A stretch of DNA of 64,000 nucleotides from Megalonaias nervosa. Lineage: Eukaryota > Mollusca > Bivalvia > Unionida > Unionidae. Position numbers and translations under genes: made by a program. The stretch covers positions 1 to 64,000 of the forward strand of contig JAECUM010006705.1 in assembly GCA_016617855.1 (NCBI GenBank), given 5' to 3'. Positions 32,126 to 43,859 of the stretch are shown piece by piece. Below the pieces are notes generated by a model, which was not told where the DNA came from, did no database searches, and saw only the letters and a program-made list of their open reading frames with translations. Every line of letters starts with the position of its first letter. Within the stretch, counting starts at the first letter, position 1.

Positions 32126-33494
32126 ATGATTAAACGTGTATCTGATCCCGCATTTGACATGGACGCACCTGTTCTCAAGGATGAATCGACGCGTGATTAT
32201 CAATATTATTCTTATGAAGCACGAGAACCAAACCAACGTGGAAAAATAGAATTACAAGTTCATGATACAAGTAGATATTTCCTTCTGGCTGGGGCATTTA
32301 TTGAAGTAGAATGTAGACTTTTGCAAGCAGATGGTTCAGCACACGGAATTTTAGATAACCTGGTTTTGTTAACAATGGCATTATGGGGTTATTTAAAAGT
32401 GCCATATACATGATTGACGGAAGACCCATTGAATCATGCCTGGAAATGTCGTTATTGCCACGACGATACTTGGTATTGCAAGATACAGCGATGATTACTC
32501 GAGATCAGCTGGTTCGTTAATGATGTTTGCAAAGGATACAACTGATCATCCAGAAAGCAGAAACGTGGCAATGGATGCAGCTGGGGACTCAGTTGCATCA
32601 ATGAATGAAGACTTCAACTTATGGTCTGCCGCACGTAGATCAATGTTAAATGATGAAGAAGAATTGTCATGTGTTATTCCACTAACGCATATATTTGGAT
32701 TCTGTAGACATGTCAGAAAGGTTATTTTCGGAGCCAAGCATGCAGTTGTACTTGTTAGAAAAGACAATGACAATGAAGCAATCTGGCGACCCAGAGCAGT
32801 TGGTGCAGGAATAATAAAACTAACAAAATTTCCGTTGTGGATGCCAGTAATGACTCCATCGATCACCGAAGAACAGCGTTTGCTCTCTTTCATGGATCAA
32901 GGTGGTAACTCAACATTGTCATGGTTTACGATGACCACAGAAAGTATTTCAAGCGAAGTTGTTGGTTTATTTACATGGCAGATAGCATCACAGCAGAGTG
33001 TTTCTGCACCGCGACATATATTCATAGCATTTCAGGAAAATGCACGAGAAAACACACAAACACGAAATCCAATGGTATTTGACACGTTTGGAGTTAGTGA
33101 AGTTTTTTTAAGGATAAATGGGCATCAGGAACCAGCCGAAGAAGTATTACTAAGTTTTGATCACAACCATGTAGCACGTGCTTATCATCGGCTGATGACA
33201 TTTATGGGGGGTGATGAGAATGTTGATTCTGGTTTGCAAATATATCAGAGGGATTTTACAACGCTGTATCCGATTTATTACTTTTCGTTGGAACATCCAG
33301 ATTTACTCAGGCAATCTGTCGTTGATATACACTTCCGAACTTGTGTAGAACGATCACCACCAATAATGCCTGGTCCACCAATTATTCCTGGTGGTTACAG
33401 AGCAATTGCTGTTATACGCTCAGATAAAGTAATGTTGCTTGAAAGTGTTGGTGAACGAATGAGATTCATTGATGCCCCAGTGGAAAACATGTAA
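32126..33494 (+). pseudogene. M2 major capsid protein
   Basis: Homologue of the M1 capsid protein, about 456 residues. Starts MIKRVSDPAFDMDAP and is open to 32413, then a frameshift (near 32350-32460) leads into 352 open codons ending IDAPVENM. The C-terminal three-quarters is thus fully readable, with RYSDDYSRSAGSLMM, IPLTHIFGFC and HPDLLRQSVVDIHF. The Pro-rich loop near 33355-33400 (PPIMPGPPIIPGG) is an insertion absent from M1 and M3. Confidence 0.83.
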
Positions 33495-33519
33495 TTAAAT
33501 CGCTCATGATCTCATAATA

Positions 33520-33965
33520 TCATATCATCATGTTAATGTTACTCTGACTCCTGGTCAGATTAAAAAGCCATAATCAGTATCAATCAAGAAATCGGGAATG
33601 AAAATATTACTGAAATCAGAACAATTGTAGGTGGTCCAAATGAACTATCAATGACAGAGCGTCCACTCAGGCACTTCAATGACGCCAAACGATCAGCGAC
33701 TGGTTTACGACTTAATCTTTCTGCGTGTGTCATTAAAGACGCAATCAAGATGGGTGGTATATTTCCACTTCTTGCAGCTATACCAGCGTTGATAGCCGCT
33801 GCAGCCACAGCTGTTGCAAAAGCAGCTGCACTTGGTGCTATTGGAACTGCCGCTGGAATGGCATTAAAGAAAGGAACAGGACGAGGACTAAAAACTTCCA
33901 AAAAAGGGAAAGGTCTAAGACTGCCAGAAACTCCTCATTCATGGTACGGTCAATCCATAGGGTAA
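33520..33965 (+). pseudogene. M2 pX-like protein
   Basis: The start codon is ATA where M1 has ATG (SYHHVNVTLTPGQ follows). After a stop and frame change near 33572 the frame 33651-33965 is open, with LRHFNDAKRS, GGIFPLLAAIPALIAA and a basic tail holding two LRLP repeats (LRLPETP and, beyond a stop, LRLPG). The hydrophobic helix plus basic tail is the adenovirus pX-like pattern. Confidence 0.68.
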
Positions 33966-34003
33966 GGTCTAAGACTGCCCGGGACACATCGTTGATACTT
34001 CCC

Positions 34004-34368
34004 ATGTCCAATTTTGATTTACTTGATGCTGCTGAGCGATTAAATATCAAAACCTTCAAAAGTGTTTATATGCGTGATCAATTACCAAAACAACCAAATC
34101 GTGTTGAGACCGGTATCATTAATCTCGATGGAAGTTCTTGTCCAGGTACACATTGGGTTGCATACGCGATTGATCCACGTGGAATTGTTTTTTTGATTCA
34201 TATGGGCTGGCACCACCGAAGGAATTTTGAAAATATGTTAACACACTTAAAAACACTCCCGTATGGTATTCAATATTACCAACACAGACAATAACTGATC
34301 CGCCAATATGTGGCCGTGAAGGAACTGCTGTACTCGACGCTGTCATCATCAACAACACGGCCTCATAA
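34004..34368 (+). pseudogene. M2 adenain-like protease
   Basis: The ATG at 34004 (MSNFDLLDAAERL) leads to VETGIINLDGSS and GTHWVAYAIDPRG, with the catalytic His intact. A one-base loss near 34190 shifts the frame ahead of the Asp segment (SYGLAPPKEF), and a TGA follows. The Cys segment (TDPPICGREGT) is in the same frame as the Asp segment. All three catalytic positions therefore remain, unlike in M1, but they are separated by two breaks. Confidence 0.8.
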
Positions 34369-34440
34369 AGTCATGCATGAGTATATCATGTTGTCCAACA
34401 TTTTAAACATGCCTTATTGAATATACATTGGTACATATTT

Positions 34441-35465
34441 TCAGAAGATTTTCTCGGAGTCTCAATCCTCAAGGTGAATTATCCAAATTAGCAACACTTG
34501 ATCGTATCATGGACGAGATAGCTAATCTTTTGCGTCTCGTAGATGTGGACCAAAATGAAGTTGTTGTTTTTCAGGATCAACAGGGATGATTAAAGACGAG
34601 TAATATCCCGCTGACAGATGTTATTCTGGGAGTTCCAGATGCAACCAAAAATAACTTAGCGGTATTTACTAAAAACGGTAAAATTAAAAACTCTGAGGAA
34701 TCAGTTTTAACACTCATGGGAGAGATTGCTGGATGAATCAGAAAAATTGGAGATAGTATGTAGGGTGATCTTAACATGAGCAGAAATACAACTATAACTG
34801 CGAGAGAACCAAAATCAGACGATGCTGTGGCAACAAAACGATACGTAGACAGCAACAATGCCACGATCAGAACTGAGATCGATGATATTTTGTTATCAGC
34901 CGGTGATACAATGACTGGTTCTCTGAACATGTCCAATAATAAAATTACTGGTCTTAGAGAACCAGAATCAAACGATGACTCTGCAACAAAAAATATGTCG
35001 AGTATAGCAACATTCTGACGATGACTTCGCTGATGACAAACAATGATGGATTGGCTACATTTAGATCTGATTATACTACTTACGTTTTTGAATTTTCGTA
35101 GAAACTCAAATAAAACCATTGATGAATTTTTTGGAAATCCAGCAGCCGTCGACGTCAAACTCTCTGACATGAAAAAATCACCGATAATGTAGTATATACA
35201 GTAGCGTCTGGATTGGGAAATTTGGGAACCACAAAATAAATCCATTAGATATCTTGCTTAGGTTACCGGTATGTACAGATTCTCAGTACTCGGTTTTGAA
35301 ACATTTACAGTATCTACCACAGTTAGACGACGTTTTCCAGCTAATGCATCTTCTGGACCTGTGCTAGTAGTAGTGGATCAAAACGACGATGTAACATTGG
35401 TGATGGTACCAGATAAACAAGGCATCGGTGTGTTGTATTGTTGGTGTCTTGAATTAGTCGCTTAA
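34441..35465 (+). pseudogene. M2 fibre-like protein
   Basis: Homologue of 12508-13490. Two tail-fibre linker repeats are visible: GDLNMSRNTTI with DAVATKRYVD (34766-34850), and GDTMTGSLNMSNNKI with DSATK (34905-34990). The head-like C-terminus (35271-35465; MYRFSVLGFETF to CWCLELVA) matches the M1 head. Stops lie at 34588, 34735 and in the 35080-35240 region. Doubling of the linker compared with M1 shows shaft length varies between copies. Confidence 0.6.
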
Positions 35466-35488
35466 CTACCACCTAATTAAATTATATA

Positions 35489-35997
35489 ATGAACCAATCG
35501 ATTGACTTTCAACGCAATGTTGCAGCGCAACATTACAGATACAAACAAGTGTGTTTGTTGCAGACCCAGCTGAAAAATATCCTTGATGAGTATACAGCAA
35601 ACGTAAAAATACCGCAGACGTATCGTTGTTACTGACATAATTGTATATTCTGCATCTGCCGTAGCCGCTAGAATAGCAACTATAATCGGATCATTATCAG
35701 CGTCATACATGATAGCACCAGCAATAGGAACTGGTGTTGCAGTTATAACCGGTGTTGCTGGTATTCTTAATATCATCGCAAAACAAAATATCTACGTGTG
35801 TGGCTAATAAATTATTCGAATATACAACGTTGCTATCAGAGGAAACACACGCACACGCCAAATTATCATCGCTGATATCATCAGGGCTCAATGATGGAAT
35901 AATATCAGATCAGGAATTCGCAGAAATTATTAAGCTTTACCATGAAGCAACTGGTAACAAAACCCCATCGTCTCCAACGAGGACAGAGTCACCTTAA
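35489..35997 (+). pseudogene. M2 gene C membrane protein
   Basis: ATG at 35489 (MNQSIDFQRNVAAQHYRYKQ). The hydrophobic pair of segments is clear at 35615-35790 (RRRIVVTDIIVYSASAVAARI, then a Gly/Ala-rich run ending GVAGILNIIAK). The C-terminal frame 35752-35997 is open, ending SSPTRTESP. Two frame changes separate the parts. The first 20 residues here may be the true N-terminus of the family. Confidence 0.5.
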
Positions 35998-36020
35998 TTT
36001 AAATCAGGAAGTAAATAATA

Positions 36021-36167
36021 ATGACTACGTCACAAGAATTAACACAACAAATCGTCGCTAATACTACACCGCCAACAACCACGAGGATATCAGCGAGATC
36101 AGCCACTAATGAATTCGATGTTAGCTTTCCAACGGCGATTCCAAGCAAAGTAATAGCGTTAAGGCAA
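36021..36167 (+). pseudogene. M2 gene D, 5' remnant at deletion point
   Basis: MTTSQELTQQIVANTTPP matches the M1 gene D N-terminus for about 49 codons and then stops matching at about 36167, where GATTCAGAAATATTT repeat sequence begins. This marks the left edge of the internal deletion that removed the replication half. Confidence 0.7.
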
Positions 36168-36239
36168 TTTCTGATTCAGAAATATTTTTAATTTTATTCA
36201 GATTCAGATTCAGAAATATTTTTATTGAAAACAAATATT

Positions 36240-36395
36240 TATTGTGCAATGAATTCACCTTCGGGTGGAACCCCCATCTATTAATGAAAAATTGCGAAAT
36301 ATCGCCCACCGTCGACAAATCTGTCAGTCACGGGACTAGAACGCCAGACCTCGAGTATGAGAATTTGCCACGTTAGCACTGCACCACGGATCATC
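36240..36395 (-). repeat. tRNA-like SINE fragment in M2
   Basis: The minus strand reads GTGGTGCAGTGCTAACGTGGC and GCGTTCTAGTCCCGTG, an A-box and B-box pair, with the tail GGGGGTTCCACCCGAAGGTG. It lies in the residual non-coding part of M2. Confidence 0.5.
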
Positions 36396-36795
36396 CTTAC
36401 AGATATATGTTTGAAACATTAATATGAAGTTACCTAACGGGTGATTCCTCCAAGCGATCAATATACTGAATAAATCACAATTGTTGTATAATTGCGTTAA
36501 CTGCAGCGCGGATTTATTTCAATTTCCAAACACCGTATAAAATATCTGCATTTAATAATCGCATATACATTTCTGCCGGATGTCATGCAGGTCTATTGTA
36601 CTCCTGTACAATAATCTAACCTGGAAATCTAAAATTAGCTTACCTGGATTGCACGCAGGGGAGGCATGTACAATGCACACCAAACTTGTGAACGATATGC
36701 TTCTTGTTTTTTTCTGCATTTATCAGTGACAAAGACAGAAGATGTAGCATGCTACATGTTCGTGTACCTCTCTACATCTACACGGGTAAACAAAC

Positions 36796-36985
36796 ACGCA
36801 TACAAAAACGAAAACACAAACGTCAAAGATAAAGTAGCAAAATGAGCTAACCCAATTAGAGAAGTCTGGGTCGGTTAGAGGCTTCTGTTTGACGTTATTG
36901 ACCTTGTGTTTTTGTTTTTGTTGGAAGCTTTATTTTTCAAAAATAACCCTCCTAAAAGGTCGTAGGATTCGCCCTCCCTGCTGCT
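36796..36985. repeat. M2 right TIR (inner part missing)
   Basis: Inverted copy of the outer 190 bp of the left TIR. The inner 50 bp, including the second GCAGCAG box, are replaced by unrelated sequence. Outer edge CCCTCCCTGCTGCT. Confidence 0.88.
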
Positions 36986-37317
36986 AAGTATTTATTTGAA
37001 AGATTATTTTCTCTGAAATAGAGAATGCTCATAAAAAGATAATATTATTGGACAGAGACTTTCGCTGGGATTTATAGTGAATTCAAACGTGGAATTATAT
37101 TACTGTGTTTCTGTCAAAGACTATTGGTAAAAGAAAACAATACAGGCCGCGACAGGTACATCAACATGATTAGCATTGGACTTAACTTGGATTTATACTA
37201 AGGTTTATTCAGAACATTAAATTATTAGGACTTGTATCTGTAATTCTATCATTATATTTGGATTTAATTCGCAATACCGTAACTTCTTTTTTATTTTTAC
37301 TTTGTATTGTAGGGAAG

Positions 37318-38636
37318 AAAGGAAACCTACAGCTATGACAAAACTACAGAACCATCAGTTTGATCAGTCACCCGAGCAAAGTCATGCTGAAGATAATTCT
37401 CAACAGACTATAGCCTCAAGCTGAGAAAATTATTGAAGAGCAGGCAGGCTTCCGAGCAGGAAGGAGCACCACAGAACAAATCTTCAATCTTAGATTCCTT
37501 TGCGAGAAATACCTTCAGCACCAACAGAATCTATACCTCGTTTTTATAGATCTCAAAAAGGCCTTTGATAGAGTATGGCATGCAGCCTTATGGGCAACTA
37601 TGAGGAAGTACAATATCAGTTCAAACCTGGTGCAGGTTGTTGAGCACCTCTATGACAAAGCCACCAGTGCTGTCCTCATCAATGGCAGCAGAGGAGAGTG
37701 GTTTCGAACAACAGTTGGAGTCAGACAGGGATGTATACTGTCACCTACACTCTTCAACATTTTCCTGGAAAGGATCATGGAGGATGCCTTGCATGACCAC
37801 AAGGGCACTGTCAGTATCGGAGGAAAAACAATCACAAACTTTCTCTTCGCAGACGATATTGATGGTTAAGCAAGAGATGAAAAAGAACTGGCTGACTTGG
37901 TTGAACGCCTGGACACAACCTCCACAGCATACGGTATGGAGATTAGCGCCGAATAAAACAAACTGATGACAAACAACAACAATGGCATCAGTGCAGAAAT
38001 AAAGGTCAGTGGACAGAAGCTGGAAAGAGTCACAAGCTTTAAGTACATGTACTTGGGATCAGTTACCACAGACGAGGGCTCCAAACCAGAACAACTTTGC
38101 AGGATTACCAAGACAACAGCAACAATAACAAGGTTGAGACCAATATGGAAAGATACCAACATTGCTTTTGGTTCCAAAATAAGGCTGATGCGCTCGATTG
38201 TCATATCTATCTTTCTGTATGCTTGTGAAACATGGACGCTCACATCAGATCTACAAAGGATTCAAACATTTGAAACGAAATGCCACCGCAAGATCTTGGG
38301 CATCTCATACATTGACCATATAACCAACGAAGTCCACAACAGGATCCAACGAGCCTCTTGACCACTGTAACGAAGCGCAAACTGAAGTGGTACGGTCATG
38401 TCTCAAGATCATATGGACTGGCAAAAACAATCTTGCAAGGCACAGTGAGAGGGTGCAAAAGAAGAGGCAGACAGAAAAAGAGGTGGGAAGACAACATGAA
38501 GGAGTGGACTGGCATGGGATTTGAAGATTCCCAAAGGGTAGTAGAGAACATGGAAAGATGGAGAGAATTGGTTGCTAAGTTAACTGCGGTGCCCCAACGA
38601 CCTCTTGGGTTAAGGGATTGATGATGATGATGATTC
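37318..38636 (+). mobile_element. 5'-truncated LINE (non-LTR retrotransposon)
   Basis: Reverse transcriptase C-terminal two-thirds in broken frames: AGFRAGRSTTEQIFNLRFL, FIDLKKAFDRVWH, VRQGCILSPTLFNIFLE and FADDIDG (catalytic Asp pair). Then come the thumb and a C-terminal KLKWYGHVSRS and RRRGRQKKRWEDN segment, ending VPQRPLGLRD. The 3' end is a TGATGATGATGATT tail. TAGGGAAG at 37310-37317 and 38637-38644 flanks the insertion as an 8 bp target duplication. Stops at 37867 and 37956 and a frameshift near 38360 break it. It resembles abundant LINEs of marine invertebrates; the clade is not assigned. Confidence 0.85.
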
Positions 38637-38644
38637 TAGGGAAG

Positions 38645-40015
38645 TAAATTATTTGTTGAATTTTATAAGGCTTGATGCTTTTCACTCTGTTCTTTTACTT
38701 ATTTTAAGAGCATAGACTCGTAACAATGGAATTATTATTTACAGCATAACTCCATGTCTTTGCACGTTGAAGAACAGCTCTCATAACTGTTAGAATTTAA
38801 TGCATAATTGGATTAGATGTAACACATGTGAACAAATGTTTAAAGGACAAACCGAATAATGTGTACATGGTCACCTACGTTCAACAAGGTGTTGTTGTGA
38901 GATTTCGGAGTGAAAAGTTATAGAAAAGTATAACATGAGAGCGATGAGTCAAACTTCACTTGAAATTAAAAAATAATTTCGCCGAAATCTGAAATATTTT
39001 CCTATGTATTTGTCCAGTGTATATCTATTTCATAACGTGTCAAAATTTAAAGTATGACAATAATGTTTTGATGTGGGTAACGAATATCTCGTTATCTTAG
39101 AAGGAAAACTGCGCCACTGCCCCTCCTCTTCCATTCCCCCAACACACGCAGAAGACAAAGAAATAAATAAAAAGAATAACAAGCATAAACAACAACAACA
39201 ATAACAAAAAAAAAAAAACAAAAACAAAACCAAATAGAAAACAGAAAACAACAAAAGAAGACAAGAAAAAAGACGGGTTTTTTTTGCAAAGGCAAATGAG
39301 TTAATCCGCGAGACTATAACAAGCGATACATATAATACTCCCATTCAAGCCTGCTTAAGCGGGATGACAAACTCTTTAAATGTTGTTTCAAGGGTTTCTA
39401 GCACAGAAATGTGTTTACAATGTAACGATTATTGACGTTTCAAGAGTGCAAAGCCAAACGGAATCAACATAAAATCAGGCCCTACTCCATACCAGGACGC
39501 AGTAAACTGGAAATGGCAGTAAAGCGAAACTAAGTGAAGTCGATCATTCATTGGTAGATGTATGCTCCAGACACCAACGTTTATGATAACATACAGTCAG
39601 GGGACGTAATACAATCAGGGGACATAAAGCTTCTAAACCAACCGCATTCAAGATTTCGTAAATAAAGGATACATGCTATGTTTTGTTGAAATTGTATAAT
39701 TCCTAATACAGTATACATCATAAATCAAAAGTACGAAAACATGCGATCAGAGACCACACTTCTTCTAAATGAGAACGCAGAAAGCCAGTCATCAATGACT
39801 TTCAAGGCCTCGTCAGTATACACACATACATGCCACATTTACTTGAAACAAATCTTAGCAAAGATACTCTCCTGAAACCAACATTAAAAGAATGCGCATT
39901 CAGGGACAATTTCGCCCAAACATGACGATGCCGGAAGCAGCAAGTTAATAATATCAATCTCTGTGCAAATTTCATTTCCCATTCAATAAGTATGAGTTGC
40001 TGATGCAAAAGTTAA
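38645..40015. other. Intron 2 stretch without recognised gene
   Basis: Contains the second half of the repeat split by the LINE (to about 38700) and an A/C-rich low-complexity stretch at 39150-39280 that gives accidental Phe/Cys-rich minus-strand frames. Nothing else recognised. Confidence 0.4.
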
Positions 40016-40019
40016 AGAG

Positions 40020-40895
40020 GCGGAAATTATTGCAATTACTCTTCTAATGGCTGGCAAAATAGGGTAATAATGCTTTAAAATGGCGAAAGTTAAAGAGATG
40101 GGCAATTAGGATAATAACGCCTTCATAATGACGAAAGTTATTACGGTAATAAAGCTTCAAAATGACTAACGATAAAGAGACGGGATATTAAGACAAACAC
40201 ACTTCAAAATATCGAAACTTAAAGAGATGGGCAATTAGGGTAATAACACTTCAAAATGAAGAAAGCTAATGAGACGGGCAATTAGGGCAATAACACTTCA
40301 AAATGACGAAAGTTAATGAGACGGGCAATTAGGGCAATAACACTTCAAATGACGAAAGTTAAAGAGATAGGCAATTTGGGCAATAACACTTCAAAATGAC
40401 GAAAGTTAATGAGACGGGCAATTAGGGCAATAACACTTCAAAATGACGAAAGCTAATGAGACGGGCAATTAGGGCAATAACACTTCAAAATGACGAAAGT
40501 TAATGAGACGGTCAATTTGGGTAATAAAGGATCAAAATAGCGAAAGCTAAAGAGAAGAGCAATTAAGGCAATACCGATTGAAAATTACGACAGTTAAACA
40601 TATAGGCAATTGGGGTAATAACGCTTCAAAATGACGAAAGTTAAAGAGAAGGGCAGTTAGGGTAATAACGCTTCAAAATGACGAAAGCTAAAGAGATGGT
40701 TAATTAGTGGAATAACACTTCAAAATGACGACCGTTAAAGAAACGGCCATTTAGGGCAATAACGTTTTATAATGGCAAAAGTTAATTATACGGGTAATTA
40801 GGTTAATAGCGCTTCAGAATTGTGAAAGTTAATGAGACGGACAGTGAGGGCAAAAAGCTGGGAAAGATCAAGAGACGGGCAAGTTGGGTATTAAG
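40020..40895. repeat. Minisatellite, unit about 46 bp
   Basis: About 18-19 units of the form AAAGTTAAAGAGACGGGCAA, TTAGGGCAATAACACTTC, AAAATGACG. The central units (40250-40510) are nearly identical and the edges more diverged, as expected for an array that expands internally. Confidence 0.9.
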
Positions 40896-40901
40896 TCTTC
40901 A

Positions 40902-40904
<3 letters not shown>

Positions 40905-40967
<63 letters not shown>
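40905..40967. repeat. (GA)n microsatellite
   Basis: About 30 GA dinucleotides directly next to the 46 bp minisatellite. Confidence 0.95.
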
Positions 40968-40969
<2 letters not shown>

Positions 40970-41161
40970 GACATCGATAACATGTTACCAGTCTAAGACA
41001 AGAAGATTTCTCTACCATCAACGAAACTTAATAGTTCCGATAAAGAAAGGATTGTCTTGGCTATTTTCTTTCAAATGATAAAAATACTGCAACTTATAAT
41101 TTACTTTCGAATGAAGCAATGAAATACACATAAACAAATTATGAATGAAAATATATCTTAC

Positions 41162-41485
41162 GTTTTCCTTCCAGCCACATATCCAGATAATTCTCCCATT
41201 TTCCATCGTACTCGTATAGTTTTATTCCTTTTGTATGGTGAAAAAAGGACACGGCTTGGTCTTTGGGATTTCTAAGACAGTGAATCAGTCTGCATTTTTT
41301 GACCAGTATGTCCCGAGGCAGGAGACTAAAGGGTAGGTGCGTAAAGAAGACCCTAGGGGAAGGCGTCTTGTCGTGAAATTCCATTGATCTTGCCTCTAGA
41401 AAGTTTCCAGGAGGTCCAGACGTGATGGAGCTATCCGTGACTCCCCCGATCATAAAGCCGAGAATCTGTTGGATCCAGTGAGTCC
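41162..41485 (-). CDS. Sulfotransferase exon 2
   Basis: The acceptor TTTCTAG and donor AAAC|GTAAGA flank 324 nt. Starts GTHWIQQILGFMIGG, completing the 5'-phosphosulfate loop begun in exon 1. THLPFSLLP carries the catalytic His, and CLRNPKDQAVSFFHH is the PAPS 3'-phosphate site. Phase 1 at both ends. Confidence 0.9.
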
Positions 41486-42640
41486 CTAGAAATTGATTTA
41501 CTCACATTGTGAAAATAATTAAATATCTTTTTCAAATGGCCATTAACTTGAAATTACATATTTTATTTTTAACGAATAATTTTCAATATGAAAAAGAAAC
41601 AAAAAAAGGCTTCCTTCACCCTGCAATAACGTTATTATATCACACAAAATACGTTGTTATAACCTAATACTGTGTGCCACTGTAGTCTGGTGTGTGTGGT
41701 GGGTGGGTGTTGGTACCAAAATATACTCTTTTTCCACTTTTGACTCTAGGTGTCGCCGAAGACTGCACGCCACTCGCCCAATGTTTGAGAAGACAACTGA
41801 ACATTTTAAACAATGTCTTCTCACACAGAACAAATGTACGAGTTCTGTATCGAACGTTTGAACAGTTGGAGATAGTTTGGTCGCAAATCAACAGGAAGAT
41901 GATTATGTTATTATTCGATAATAATTTAATAATTTTATCTTTAAAAATGTGATCAAACTCATATTTGAAGAAAACAAAGAGCGGAACATCATATTTATGG
42001 AGTGTGAAGAATGCTTAATTGATGTTCATAATATTGAATAACAGTGCATTCGAGAAGAACAAAAAGATAAAAGTATTTGTTATAGGAATCAATGCATTAA
42101 TATGTATGGACACATTATTACAATGTCATGTTAGCCACAAGGCACAAGAACGTACTTTGCCTTATTCACTCCATGTTTCGAGTTTCAAATTGTAACTATC
42201 TACATATTTCAATGTATGAATCGATTTGAAAATATACATGTTTGTTTCGGAATCTAAAAGGACTTCTTTCTCATTACGTGAATATTGTGGGCACATAATT
42301 CGAATGAATGTTTCTGAATGGTTCCTTTGACTTGAGTATTCGGACCTCAAAGAAAGTAACATATATTTAAACTTTGCAGTATAGAGAAGGTACCAAGTTA
42401 ATTATATCACAAGTAATCGAACTCGGAAGCTCCAACACGCATGGTTGGAAAATTATGAGGTTGAACGACCCTTCTGATTGGTCACAAACAAAGCATGGCT
42501 CCGTGAGTTCATATCTTGCTAAAAACGAGTATAATGCACCAGAACTAATTGAGTGATCAACGGTGATAAACGGTGCAAACAAGAAATAGCTATAAAGTTA
42601 CAAATACAAGAATAGGGTGGACCTGGAAAGGAATTTAAGG
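41486..42640. other. Intron 1, 3' part, no recognised feature
   Basis: Short accidental frames only. No element sequence recognised. Confidence 0.35.
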
Positions 42641-42644
42641 TGGT

Positions 42645-43230
42645 ACCTCTGCACCGTTCCTCTCTAAAGCTTTCCCCTCCTGCCGGGACATAGATCAATA
42701 CTCTGTTGAGACGCCCTTGCCTTTTCACACACATTCTTCTCAAACTTTGACCGCTTCGGTGCCCGAAGTGGTTAGACCATCCGCTGCGGGATGAGGATGC
42801 GCATGTTCGAAACCCGACGGAGTCATAACAAAGACTTATAAAAAGGGTACTAGCAACTGCCTCGCTTGGCGCTCAGCATTAAGACGTTAGTGTTGGGTCT
42901 GGTCGGCTTGGTGTCAGGATAATGTAATTGGGTGGCACATAATGCTAGATATCTGCGGCATGTCTTCCCAGTGCTAGCCTTCATAATAAACTGCCACACC
43001 GCAGACATCGTAGCGACAAGACTAAAATTGATAAAGCTACGTTAAAAAATCTAAATCACACACTTCAAAAGCAAATTCTTACTGCCGGGCCATAGATCAA
43101 TGCTCTCCTGAGACACCTTTGCCTTTTCACACACACTCTTTTCAAGCTCATCCTTACCGCCGGGCCATAGATCAATACACTCCTGAGATACCCATGCATT
43201 TTTTCACATACACTCTTCCGATAAAACTAG
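42645..43230. repeat. Three-copy 65 bp repeat split by a SINE
   Basis: Units at about 42670-42740, 43080-43145 and 43150-43215 share GCCGGGCCATAGATCAATAC, CTCCTGAGA and CTTTTCACACACACTCTT. A SINE occupies the gap between the first and second. Confidence 0.7.
42755..43055 (+). repeat. tRNA-derived SINE (plus strand)
   Basis: A-box CGAAGTGGTTAGACCATCCG, B-box ATGTTCGAAACCC, then AGACTTATAAAAAGGGTACT, GCTTGGCGCTCAGCATTA, GGTGTCAGGATAATGTAATT and ACTGCCACACCGCAGACATC. It matches the reverse complement of 50640-50950 through most of its length. This is a SINE, not a tRNA gene: the acceptor stem is not maintained. Confidence 0.8.
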
Positions 43231-43859
43231 CTGTGTCTGTATTATATATGAGAACCCACGTTGCCTTAGCACACTTTTGGAATAAACAATATAACAGAAA
43301 TAATGGTAGACGAGTTTACAATGACATTTGTTAAAAACAACTGTATTAGTGTGGACAACTATCCGACCCCAGGCTGTGATGAACTAGCAAGCCTTTCAAG
43401 GTGACCCTCTTCCATCAAAAAGTTAAAATGTTTTGATATATGCTTGTTCCCTTTACTTCATAACTGTCCCAGTTCTGTATGTGTGGGCATTTGTTTCAAA
43501 CGTAAAAATGACTTTTGATGTAGAAAATTGTATTTTAAGCATTTGTATTTGGGTTCTTCTTTCTCTTTCATAGGGACGAACTTTTCTGGATTCCCGTTGG
43601 CAATGACATGTATATTGTCGGTTTGTCTTGAGAGCAGATGACAGCGCTAACGTTAACGTTATAAAATAGATCTTTGGTGTTAATTCCGTATTCCCTAGAA
43701 TGACTTGTAATTCCTATCACACACTTTGCCTGCATTGGTTGGTCCGCTGAGCGGTCTGCAGGTCCCAAAAGATTAACCTATTGGTTGTCGTGGAAAATCA
43801 ATCTGACCTTAAGGTGTAAATGGACCATACTGTGTTGGTAGCGCGCCCTTGTCCGCTTT

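Larger units (their letters stand above)
30487..36985. mobile_element. M2: capsid-only Maverick derivative, 6.5 kb
   Basis: The left TIR (30487-30729) and right TIR (36796-36985) are inverted copies of each other and about 80 percent like the M1 TIRs. Between them lie, all on the plus strand, gene A, gene B, capsid, pX, protease, fibre, gene C and a truncated gene D. The replication half (ATPase, PLA2, integrase, polymerase) is absent. The flanks AATTA (left) and AAGTA (right) may be a 5 bp target duplication with one change. The element sits in sulfotransferase intron 2. Confidence 0.85.

Noticed and set aside
39030..39344. Phe/Cys-rich minus-strand frame
   Set aside because: Arises from an A/C-rich low-complexity stretch; two overlapping frames are equally open.
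40884..41078. Arg-Glu repeat protein
   Set aside because: Encoded by the (GA)n microsatellite.
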